From Utricularia gibba (Eukaryota > Streptophyta > Magnoliopsida > Lamiales > Lentibulariaceae): 64,000 nt of DNA. The position numbers were made by a program, and so were the translations under genes. This document shows positions 22,368-32,951 of this stretch, piece by piece (the stretch's first letter is position 1; each line of letters opens with the position of its first letter). The stretch is from positions 1,302,001 to 1,366,000 of the forward strand of contig NEEC01000002.1 in NCBI GenBank assembly GCA_002189035.1, given 5' to 3'. The notes beneath the pieces were generated by a model. It was not told the origin of the DNA and made no database searches. It was given only the letters and a program-made list of their open reading frames with translations.

Positions 22368-22372
22368 CCGGC
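22368..22372 (+). repeat. Target site duplication, right copy (CCGGC)
   Basis: Identical to 17400-17404 and flush with the end of the right LTR. Confidence 0.92.
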
Positions 22373-22800
22373 GCGATCTTGCCTCTTCAGATTTTCGAAT
22401 TCCGTTATCGAATGATGATGCCCATCTACTCCGACTCCGCCGCCAACGTCGGCTGCGAAGTCATCAACCATTAGCGTCCTGGTCTGCAAAGTGCAGGAGC
22501 GCTTCCAGGTCCGCTCCAAACACGATCTGGATTCACTGGCGAACGAAGTCCAGAGCTTCATGAAGGATGTGATCAGGCCCTCCAATCGACAGAACCGGAA
22601 AGCCGGCGAAAAAGAAGGAACCTTTTCCCGACGCCGTTCTCCTTTTTCGGGAGCAGCAAGCACTCCTGGAGCTCGTGGATACTGCGTCGAGGTTGAAAAG
22701 GGAGAAGGAGACTCTGAGGTTTACAGTTTACTTGACCGCTGCTTCTGCTATCTACATAGCAAACAGCAGCACTCTTTGTGTAGGCTTCCTTTGCTTTTCC
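22368..22800 (+). pseudogene. LON N-terminal-domain protein pseudogene, 3' fragment
   Basis: After the target duplication the host frame resumes as GAILPLQIFEFRYRMMM, which directly follows ELPLLPLP in intact LON-domain proteins once a few residues are allowed for. Conserved pieces continue (IYSDSAANVGCEV, VQERFQV, LDSLANEVQSFMKDVIR, LKREKETLRF), but with internal gaps relative to the family, a stop after the first block and several frame changes. The coding remnants show no introns in this half. The gene was therefore dead or dying independently of the retrotransposon. Order of events cannot be settled from the sequence. Confidence 0.8.
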
Positions 22801-23456
22801 GGTCCCCACGAGTAGTCGCATAGTAGAAAATAGAGTTGAAATAAAAATTAATTTTTAATTGTATTTATTATAAAATATTTAGAAACGTGAAATTTATAAT
22901 TTCTTTTTTTCAATTTTATAAAATATATTAAATCTAATATAATAAATCATGGGTTCAAATTGAATGTATTGATTTTAAAATGTTATCCTAATAAAATTAA
23001 ATTGGAATCGTTAGAAAGATTATGTAACCCTGGATTGGAATGTGTCGACTATGGAGCACATTTTTTGTCTTATTTTTTAAAAAAGAAATAAATAAAAAGA
23101 GGGGGGGGGGGGGGGAGAAAGTTATTGTTTAATTTAGGAGGGGTCATGGTGCAATTACCTAGAAATGAGTGGCTAAGGCAAGGGTTGAATTTGACAGAAA
23201 TCGACCGTACTCCATATACTACAAATTTGGGACGGTAATCCTCCTCGCCGATGAGATTTGAAGAAAGTGAAATCCGATTATCATTCCACGGATCCTGAAA
23301 TTTTACCTCTCCGGATCGAAACGTGACGCCCCACAAACAAAGCCGCCACTTGTGCAGCCTGCAATTACCTCTCCGGATCTCGAGTCGTGCGTTCGAGAGA
23401 GCTTTGGCTGGAATCGGGATCCCGTCTTTTGGAAATTCCATAAGGGAGATTGTGAA
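22801..23456. promoter_or_regulatory. Upstream region and leader of the alpha-COP gene
   Basis: An AT-rich left half is followed by a run of about 14 G at 23102-23115 and then a more GC-rich stretch that likely holds the alpha-COP transcription start and leader. A 188-residue frame on the minus strand over 23070-23636 overlaps the first coding exon and is treated as a shadow. Confidence 0.5.
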
Positions 23457-26400
23457 ATGTTGACCAAGTTTGAGACGAAGAGCAATAGAGTGAAGGGTTT
23501 GAGCTTCCATTCCAAGAGGCCATGGATCTTGGCGAGTCTTCACAGTGGTGTGATCCAGTTGTGGGATTATCGTATGGGAACGCTCATTGACCGGTTCGAT
23601 GAGCATGATGGGCCTGTTCGAGGCATTCATTTTCACAAATCACAGCCGTTGTTTGTTTCTGGAGGTATGGATCAAGCCCGATTTACTTTAGTTTCTTTCT
23701 GAAGAACATGTTTTGATTGGATTTCCTTGCTGTGTGGGGTTGCCTATTACGCTTCTGGTGATTCCTATGCTAAGAGCTGCTTTGGATCTTGGAGGATGTA
23801 GATCTGTTTCGTTATTTTTACTATAGTTTGACTGGTTCGACGATCTCTCCTTAAACATCATTTGCCTTTGGCCCCAAATTATGCCACTATATCACGCAGA
23901 AGTACCAGTGATGGAAATGTACCGATTTGCTTATGTAAATATTTTAGATTTTGCGTTAATTCTTTGCCCATTTCATGAGTGTAGCTTGTATCGTAATTAT
24001 TAAGGGATTGTTTGGCATAAGTTGATTTATGTATTGTTGGTTTCCGCAGGTGATGATTATAAAATCAAGGTGTGGAACTACAAATTGCACAAATGCCTAT
24101 TCACTCTTCTGGGCCATCTTGATTATATACGCACCGTACAGTTTCATCACGAGTATCCCTGGATAGTTAGTGCAAGTGATGATCAGACGATTAGGATATG
24201 GAACTGGCAGTCAAGAACTTGCATTTCTGTGTTAACTGGGCACAATCATTATGTCATGTGTGCCTCGTTTCACCCCAAAGAGGACTTGGTCGTTTCAGCC
24301 TCTCTTGATCAGACTGTTCGTGTTTGGGATATTGGTGCGCTGAGGAAGAAGACCGTATCTCCAGCTGATGATGTTCTGAGATTGCCTCAGATGAGTACTG
24401 AGTTATTTGGTGGAGTTGATGCTGTCGTGAAGTATGTTTTGGACGGCCATGATCGAGGGGTTAACTGGGCTTCTTTTCATCCTACTCTTCCACTAATTGT
24501 TTCTGGGGCAGATGACCGCCAAGTGAAGATCTGGCGCATGAATGGTATGTAATCTTGCCATAATTTAGCTTATGTCTTGGGTGAACTACTTCAGTGGTTG
24601 TTAATTTTGACAATGGTTTCTGGTAAGGGGACGCTCCCAGTCAATTGTTACGAGTGTGAATTTCCTTTCCCAACTAACATGCATGCGTCTTTTGCTAGAT
24701 ACAAAGGCTTGGGAAGTTGACACCTTGAGAGGCCACATGAATAATGTCTCTTGTGTTTTATTCCAGTCTAGACAAGAAATTATTGTATCAAATTCAGAGG
24801 ACAAGAGCATTAGAGTCTGGGATGCTACCAAGAGAACTGGCTTGCAGACTTTCCGCAGGGAGCATGACAGGTTTTGGATTCTAGCAGCCCACCCTGAGAT
24901 GAATCTTCTGGCTGCAGGCCATGATAATGGGATGATAGTTTTCAAATTGGAAAGAGAACGCCCAGCATTTTCTATGAGTGGTGATTCCGTCTTCTATGTG
25001 AAGGATCGGTTCTTGCGAACTTTCGAGTATTCAACTCAGAAAGATACACAGTTGATACCAATACGCCGTCCTGGTTCAAACAGTTTGAATCAGGGTCCCC
25101 GAACTCTTTCCTATAGTCCCTCAGAGAATGCTGTCTTGATTTGTTCTGACACGGATGGAGGTTCCTATGAACTGTATGTTATACCCCGAGATAGCAGTGG
25201 CCGAGGGGATACTGTACAGGATGCAAAAAAGGGAAGTGGGGGTTCGGCAGTTTTTGTGGCCCGAAATAGATTTGCTGTGCTCGAGAAAAGTACCAACCAT
25301 GTTTTGGTCAAGAATCTGAAAAATGAAATTGTGAAGAAGAGCCCTCTTCCTGTGCCCACTGATGCTATCTACTATGCTGGAACTGGGAAGCTGCTGTGTA
25401 AGACTGATGACAGGGTTATGATTTTTGAACTTCAGCAGCGAATTGTTCTTGGGGATCTCCAGACATCCTCTGTTAGGTATGTTGTTTGGTCTCAGGATAT
25501 GGAGAATGTTGCTTTGCTCGGGAAGCATTGTGTTGTAATTGCTGACAATAAGCTTGCGCATCGGTGCACCCTTCATGAGACTATTCGTGTCAAGAGTGGA
25601 TCTTGGGATGATAATGGCGTTTTCATATATACCACGCTAACACACATTAAGTACTGTCTTCTGAATGGGGATAGTGGGATTATCAAGACGCTTGATGCCC
25701 CAGTGTACATCACAAAAATATACGGTAACACTATCTTTTGCTTGGACCGGGATGGGAAAAATCGCCCCATCATAATTGATTCGACAGAGTACATCTTCAA
25801 GCTGTCTCTTCTAAGGAAGAGATACGATCAGGTGATGAACATGATAAAAAATTCAGAACTATGTGGACAGGCCATGATAGCATATCTGCAACAAAAGGGC
25901 TTTCCTCAAGTGGCCCTTCATTTTGTGAAGGATGAGAAACTTCGATTTGAGCTGGCCATTGAAAGTGGTAATATTGAGAAAGCCCTTGAGTCCGCTAAAA
26001 AGATTGACAAGAAAGATCACTGGTATAAGTTAGGAGTGGAGGCCCTTCGACAGGGAAATGCAGGAATTGTTGAGTATGCTTACCAGAGAACCAAGAATTT
26101 TGAGAGGCTCTCATTTCACTATTTGATAACTGGTAACCTCGACAAACTGTCAAAAATGATGAAAATTGCTGAGGTGAAGAATGAAGTTATGGGTCAGTTT
26201 CATGATGCTTTGTACCTTGGTGATGTACAAGAGCGCGTGAAACTTTTGGAGGCTTCTGGTCATCTACACCTTGCCTATGTGACAGCTTCTCTGCATGGCC
26301 ATTCTGACACAGCAGAGCGATTAGCTAGCGAGCTGGGGGATAGTACGCCTGCTTTGCCCAAGGAGGGCAAAGCTTCTCTTTTGATTCCTCCCCGTCCAGT

Positions 26401-27649
26401 GCTATGTGCTGGAGATTGGCCTCTGTTGATGGTGAGCAAGGGTGTCTTCGAGGGTGGCCTCGGTGATACAACAAGGGATGGTGATGAAGATTATGAAGAG
26501 GCTGCAGATGCCGACTGGGGAGAGGCATTGGACATTGGTGAGGTTAACGGTATCCATGTTAATGGTGATGTGAGTGAGCTAGTGGACGAGGATGGCGACA
26601 AGGAGAATGATGAAGAGGGGGATGGGACCTCGAGGATCTTGATCTTCCTCCTGCTGCTGACACACCACGAACTGCTCCAAGCGCTCGATCTGCTTTGTTT
26701 GTGGCCCCAACACCGGGCATGCCTGTGAGCCAAATTTGGGTCCAGAAATCATCTCTCGCTGCCGAGCATGCTGCTGCTGGAACTTTGATACAGCCATGCG
26801 TTTATTGAGCCGTCAACTTGGGATACACAATTTTGCACCATTGAGATCGCTGTTCATTGATCTTCAGCTTGGAAGTCATAGTTACTTGCGCGCCCTTACT
26901 TCAGTGCCCGTGATCTCCACTGCCATTGAAAGAGGATGGAATGAGTCGGCAAGTCCCAACGTGAGAGGGCCTCCAGCCCTTGTATTCAATTTCTCCCAGT
27001 TGGATGATAAACTCAAGGCTGGTTACAAGGCTACCACTGCTGGGAAGTTTTCAGAAGCTCTTAAACATTTCCTAGCTATTCTACAGACAATCCCAGTGAT
27101 CGTGGTTGACACACGAAGGGAGGTTGATGAAGTGAAGGAACTGATACTCATTGCGAAAGAATATGTTCTTGGTCTCCAGATGGAGCTCAAGAGGAGGGAA
27201 TTGAAGAGCGATCCAGTCCGCCAGCAGGAACTTGCAGCCTATTTCACTCATTGCAACCTACAGCTGCCACACTTGAGACTCGCTCTTCTCAACGCCATGA
27301 CAGTTTGCTTCAAGGCTCAGAATCACAGCACTGCAGCCAACTTTGCCCGGCGACTTTTGGAGACAAATCCGAGTAACGAGAATCATGCGAGGACAGCTCG
27401 CCAGGTTTTGCAGGCTGCTGAGAAAAACATGAATGATGCTACCCAGCTCAACTATGACTTCAGAAACCCTTTCGTGGTGTGTGGAGCCACGTACGTCCCT
27501 ATCTATCGTGGACAGAAAGATGTAACTTGCCCATACTGCAGTACACATTTTGTTCCCTCCCAGCAAGGCAAGCTGTGCACTGTGTGTGATCTTGCAACCG
27601 TGGAGCTGATGCTGCTGGCTTGCTCTGTTCCCCTTCTCAGAAACGATGA
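23457..27649 (+). CDS. Coatomer subunit alpha (alpha-COP), with three one-base frame breaks
   Basis: Alpha-COP is the WD40 scaffold subunit of the COPI coat that recognises KKXX cargo and drives Golgi-to-ER retrieval. Exons are 23457-23664, 24050-24544 and 24699-27649. The N-terminus [20 protein letters not shown] starts the first WD40 propeller (residues 1 to about 320), followed by a second propeller, an alpha-solenoid and the C-terminal domain ending near CSPSQKR. The frame is broken at 26617-26621 (run of five G), 26784-26786 (TTT) and 27602-27603 (GG). Each break looks like a single missing base. With three bases restored, the length would be 1,218 residues, the normal size. Protein similarity is high on both sides of every break, which argues for sequence error rather than a dead gene. 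Confidence 0.93.
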
Positions 27650-28127
27650 TTCCATCGTTGGGTATTTTTGGTTCTCACAGGCTTTCCTCTCCTCAAAGAG
27701 CACTCCAGATCCACCGCGAAAGGAGAAACAAAGAGGCCTGTCAGTTAGGAAAGACTCGAGATTGTCTGTCACCCCACCTGTTCATCTGTTTGGATACGTG
27801 CTTCTTCTTTCTTCCCTCTAATCCAGCCCTCCTCCCTTTGTCTATTTCTTCCATGGGAATTACAGTTTTTGTTGTAATAAGTCAATGACACATTATTTAG
27901 ACATTGCCCACTATGGGGGAATTTGTATGTGTGAGAACTTGGTTGCCCATGATATGTTTGTTCTTGTAGAAGTCAAGTTTTCGTTCCTGTTGATGTTTAG
28001 TCAAAAGTTTACTCACAAATGCTGAAGTTGTTCAAAGAGATTAAGACAACCAGACAATAGTTACATATACACTACACATGCGTACAAGGTCCATGCATTA
28101 AACCATCTGGAATTGGAGTGAGTTGCA
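27650..28127. other. Convergent 3' region of alpha-COP and CGI-58
   Basis: The region probably holds both 3' UTRs. No other gene is recognised. Confidence 0.5.
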
Positions 28128-30005
28128 CTACGCAGAAACAAGGCCTTCTGGGAGAGGAGACTCACTGGCATGGTTAGAAGACACAAACTTGCTGCAGCCA
28201 TGTAATACAGCGGAATGGAAACCGCGAGGATTCTCTATGAAAACGAAATGCCCTGCCTGAAAGACAGAACCTTTTTAGTATATGATCCGTTTGTAGGAAT
28301 GCAGCAGTAAAAGGAGCCAACCTGAGGAACTCTGATGATCTCGCATGGAACATTCATCTGCTTTCGAGCTTCTTGGGCACCTTGGTAGCTCATCCAATCT
28401 TGGGTGCCATATATGAACGTCGTCGGGACCTTCCATTCGGATGAACTAAATAGGGGACATAGGTTCAGTAGAATGTAGCCATGCCTTGCCCCAGTGGAGC
28501 TCGAATCACAAGCCAAAAAAAAAAAAAGAAAGAGGAACTCACTGGTGTAGAAGTGGCTTCCGTGCGAATGCCCCGAAGGAGAATATATATTTCAAGCATA
28601 ACTCCCCACTGGCTTTGGCAGCCAAGGTGTGATATGCATACTCTATAGCAGAAGATGCAAGAAAGATCAGAAAAAGGATGAAGAAATCAGAGAGGTATTT
28701 CCTGGGAATGAGCTGCTACGGCACTTACCTGTAAGTAGTGTTGATTCTTCCTCGGTCATTGCATCCCCATTCGCAGCTAGACTAAATCTGTTACTTGTGT
28801 ACTTACGAACTAAACCCATGCCCCAAGGGCCTAAACCTCTGAATGAATTACGCAAAAGTTTCAGGAGAAATGGCATGAACAAAAACGTGAATGCTTCAGT
28901 GATATAAGTACCTCACTATCCTTTGGGGAGTAAAGTTGGATTCCCAGAGATGATTCAGAATGGCACCTTTCCAAGTTGCTCGAAATCGAATAAGCCGTTC
29001 AGACATCTCTGTCTCCGCTGAAAATCCGGCGGGCCCAACTAAAATCAAGTGTTGAACGTGCTCGGCGTGCTGAAAGAAGAAGCATTTCAAGTCATGAGCA
29101 GTGAGTGAGACATCTTTCTGTAAAATTCTACTGTTCGAACAAAGAGATCAACGTTGGCAGGACAAGGTAAAAGAGTCAAATGCTGAAGTGCAGCACCTTG
29201 AGAGCATACTTGGAAGCAACATAGCCTCCAAATGAATGTCCAAGTAGAATGAAGTTGCTAAGGTTTTTCTCCTTCCGCCATTGCTCGAAGGAATCAATGA
29301 ACCACGCTTCAGTTTCTGCATATGTAAAACTTCAGTAAAGCGAACAGATAAAAAAGAAGCAAATTCACTTGTACCTTCGGTACTTTTGCAAGTAAAATCA
29401 GGCCTACTGGAGCCACCCCAACTGAAACATCATAATGAATCAATCAAACAACGCCACCATTAAAAAAAATCAAGGTAAGCAGGGGATCAATCCATACGTA
29501 CCCAAGCTGGTCAACGGCGATTACTCTGAAATGTTTAGAGAGTTCCTGGAAATTACGGAAGAAAAAACCCTGAGATGCGCCATATCCGTGAATCATGACC
29601 AACGTCGGCGCCCCTTCATTGCTATCAAACGTCACCGTGTTGATGAACCTCGGCGCGTCGCTCGCTGACCGAAACCAATGGGTCTTGGACCCAGGCGGAC
29701 CAGACCCGATATTGACGCGCTCCTGATGATAAGGAGTCCTGTAAAATTCAATTCAACCCAAGATCAGGATGCACGTCCAAATGGGATTCCTCATTCTATC
29801 AACCATCTTTCGATTACTTGACAAGGGAGAGGAGGCGCTTCTCAGAATCGATGATTTCATCGGTGGAAGAAGGAATCCATCGGAGCGAATTCCACAACGA
29901 GCGCTTCTTCGCCGCCGCGGCTGTTGCGACGATTTCCTCCGCCATCGACGGCAATGATGATGATGATGATGCTGAACTGTAAAAGCTCCGGAGAGCAATC
30001 AGCAT
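28128..30005 (-). CDS. CGI-58: CGI-58 (ABHD5)-like alpha/beta hydrolase
   Basis: Plant CGI-58 is a soluble alpha/beta-hydrolase with lipase, phospholipase and lysophosphatidate acyltransferase activity that controls lipid turnover with PXA1. Nine exons were traced: 29818-30005, 29502-29738, 29375-29421, 29197-29315, 28912-29069, 28729-28838, 28543-28642, 28322-28445 and 28128-28256, giving 403 residues. Landmarks are [14 protein letters not shown], the oxyanion segment [30 protein letters not shown], the nucleophile elbow [18 protein letters not shown] and the late histidine segment [18 protein letters not shown]. The GHSFGG serine is present, unlike in animal ABHD5. The start at 30005 gives a short leader before MAEEIV. 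An in-frame ATG at about 29946 is an alternative. Confidence 0.95.
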
Positions 30006-30676
30006 AAAAATCAAAGCTTTCCCGCAAAACAACCCAACTTCTGTGGAATATATTGTTGAAGAATATACAAAACAACGGAAAAGGAACCTTCCCAATCTCC
30101 CACCGTCCCACGTCATGCATTACCTTCGTACGGTATCTTCCCCTCTCGATTGCATACGCGCGCGATGACGCACGCGCTCCCGACCGACCTGAACCGCCCT
30201 ACGATTTATCTTCACCGTCCCGGTCCGACCGCCACCCCTTATACTATGGCCCAAATCCGTTGTTGTTCTGGGCCACCTGATCTAAAGCATCGGCCCAATA
30301 AGGTTTCAGATTTATCAATTTTCATATTTAATTAATTACTAATATTTATTTTTTTTTATTCAAATTCATTATAGTCATGGATTTAAACTTGGTTAAATAA
30401 TTTTTAATTATATTTATCATTAAAATATTTTTAAAATCTAATTTTTTATTAAAAATTGATGGATGGATTCCCATTTCACATAGAAAGCAAGTGGAATATA
30501 CAAGGAAGTTGAAGTTGAACATGAGGTTGAACTTCACACACACACGAAAGAAACCCAAGTACAGAAAAAGAAGCATTTTATTCATTGGTTTGATGGAATT
30601 TCATTCACAGCAGCAGCAACGAGGAGCAGGAGGGAGCGAGGATCAGGAGGGGCAGTTGGCTGTGTCTTGTCAATCT
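30006..30676. other. Intergenic region between CGI-58 and the GASA gene
   Basis: The CGI-58 promoter lies at the left. An AT-rich block spans 30310-30460. The right 100 bases are probably the GASA 3' UTR. Confidence 0.5.
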
Positions 30677-31162
30677 TCAGGGGCACTTCTTCCGGCCGCC
30701 GTGGGTCGTCTGAGAAGCCCAGCAGGGGCAGAGGTTCTGGTTACCGTAGGTTCCCGGAGGAACGCAACTGCAGCGCGCGCAGCAGGTGCCACAAGCTCTG
30801 TAGCACACATTCTTCCTCCTCACCAATGCGCATCTTCTCACGCACTCGCCCCCGCAATCTAGAAATCACAGAAACAAGCATCACCCATGGAGACACCAAG
30901 TTTCCATATGAACAGACGCGCCCATACACAAGTTGGGAATGCGAACTCACTTATTTTCACTTCAGAGGCGACTCCGGTGCCATTCACCAGGGGGGTCTCG
31001 AACCCATCAAAATTCTGAAACAGAAAGAAAATCCATGTAACGTTGAACATGCGTGAAAATAAGCAGCGGCAGATGGGTGCGTACAGTAGGAGCTGCATGT
31101 GGTAGAGCCATGAAGGCGAGGAGGAAGAGAGCAACGAGGAGCCTGGAGAAGGTGATCGCCAT
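30677..31162 (-). CDS. GASA/snakin cysteine-rich secreted peptide
   Basis: The gene encodes a gibberellin-regulated (GASA/snakin) peptide of 107 residues from exons 31085-31162, 30951-31014 and 30677-30858. Exon 1 is a clean secretion signal (MAITFSRLLVALFLLAFMAL). A short variable linker follows. The last exon holds the GASA domain with all twelve cysteines in the family spacing: CGGEC, VRRC, CYRAC, GTCCARCSC, then VPPGTYGN, CPC and a terminal KKCP. Members act in the apoplast in growth, hormone response or antimicrobial defence. Which of these applies cannot be read from the sequence. Confidence 0.95.
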
Positions 31163-31232
31163 TCTGATACCACGCAACACAACAAGATAAGCAAGGAACT
31201 TAGCGGTGCATTGGGCTGAGAGGAAAGCCTGG

Positions 31233-31240
31233 TATTTATA
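31233..31240 (-). promoter_or_regulatory. TATA box of the GASA gene
   Basis: The minus strand reads TATAAATA about 70 bp upstream of the start codon, a good plant TATA box with a short leader. Confidence 0.6.
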
Positions 31241-32951
31241 GGAAATAAAGAAAGCAGCCAATTATTCTTTTTTTTTGTTTAAAAAAAAAGGAAAAATCTG
31301 GGAAAACAACCTATCCAATCTAGTGTACTCGTCACATCCTTCTTTTATCTTATAATATTTTAATTTTCACTTAAAAATACATAATCGAAAGGGATGAGTG
31401 GCCCCACCAATTTCCATGTCAAAACCCTAAACCCCGAAGTAGTAGCAAACCCTAATCATCCCCGTAGAAAAATTTAGGGTTTGAGTTTCTAAATTTGGAG
31501 AAAATAAACTGGTTTTTACCTATTTTGGATACAGGGTTACACTCGAATTTGAGCAACGCGTTTTCCTTTTTCGGAATAATATAATAAATAAATAAAACAA
31601 ATAAAAGAGCGGATTCGGTGTGGGGTGTCTTTCATGAGCTGTGGATCACCTGGCGAGAGAGCGACATTTAAGGAAGACACCTGGATGATGAGCCGAGCCG
31701 AGGGATCTCCATTCCATTTCCATTCGTGTCGTCTTCAATGATTGTATGAATGATGACGTGAACATGTCTTGAAAGCATCTCAAATTTTCCATCAGTACAA
31801 CACCACAAGTGCAGTTGAGTCGAGTTGTGCCCTTGCCTTTGCTGTCGTGTAGTGTGTTTTCAGCTCATGATAATCAAATTATTCACCGCCGACCCGTTTG
31901 AGTTATCGGGTCGGGCCCCATTCGGTGACGACGTCGTGCTTGGCGTGCTCATGATTGGGAGGGACGGACAGAGACTGAGGGGGCGAGCAAGTCCGACCCG
32001 TCCATTTCCCCCATTAATAAACCAGGCGACGCCCCACGACTCCTAAGAGTCCTTGTACTTGACTTCAATGCACCCGCATCCACATACCCACAATACTTTA
32101 CAAAATATAAAATTGCAATAAAAACATGTTAAAGTTTAGATCATTATAAATAATTTACCTTCAATTTTCAAAAATCCAACAAAATTTTTAAAAAGTAAAT
32201 TGATTTATGACATAATAAACCCATTTTGATTTCAAATCTAATAAAATTTCATGTTAGAGTTTTTCATATTCATGTTTGGAATTAGATGATTTGAATCATA
32301 CTTTTGTTAGGATTATATCTTGTTCTCATTTTACATGATACATTACTATAATGATATTAAGATTAAAATCGATTAATTTTGATAATATAAAAATTAAATA
32401 TATAATTTCATAAGTATAACTTATTTAAAAATAAATAAATTGATAGATGTATAATATAATTTTGAAACTTAAATAACATCCACAACTCCATCCTTTATAA
32501 AAATATTTTTAATTTTTTAAAATAAAAAAATTACTGACAAAAAATTTATAACCAACTGGAACGTTGATACTAGTTATTATAAAATAAAACAAAAACTCGA
32601 AATTTTGACGGAATTGATGGGATAAAAAAATAATTTGCGTCAATTGTGTGGGTCAACCCAGAAATCTCATTCTGGGATTCGCGAGGTGGACTGGTCCTGT
32701 CGTTCAAACAGGCGCAGAAAAAATGTTCTCAGGGGAAGAAGCTGTCTGCCGGCGGATGGAGAAAATCAATACTACACTTTGGAACCGTCTTTACAAAGCA
32801 CCACGGGATCATACCCAATTCAAACCAATTCAAACTAGCGCTGTAGTTCTACGGGTAAAATATCTCCGGTCATCAGATCAGACCCTCATCCATTCATTCC
32901 CCCACATTATTCTATCAATCCGCCCGCCCGAGGCGGCTGTGTATCGATGGA
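31241..32951. other. Long AT-rich intergenic region upstream of the GASA gene
   Basis: The left 700 bases are GASA upstream sequence. Positions 32080-32640 are very AT-rich. The right end is likely the 3' UTR of the TFIIS-domain gene. I see no LTR, terminal inverted repeat or conserved frame. Confidence 0.5.

Noticed and set aside
23070..23636. 188-residue minus-strand frame overlapping the alpha-COP first exon
   Set aside because: Its right end mirrors conserved alpha-COP codons and its left end includes the poly-G region. No family similarity is seen.
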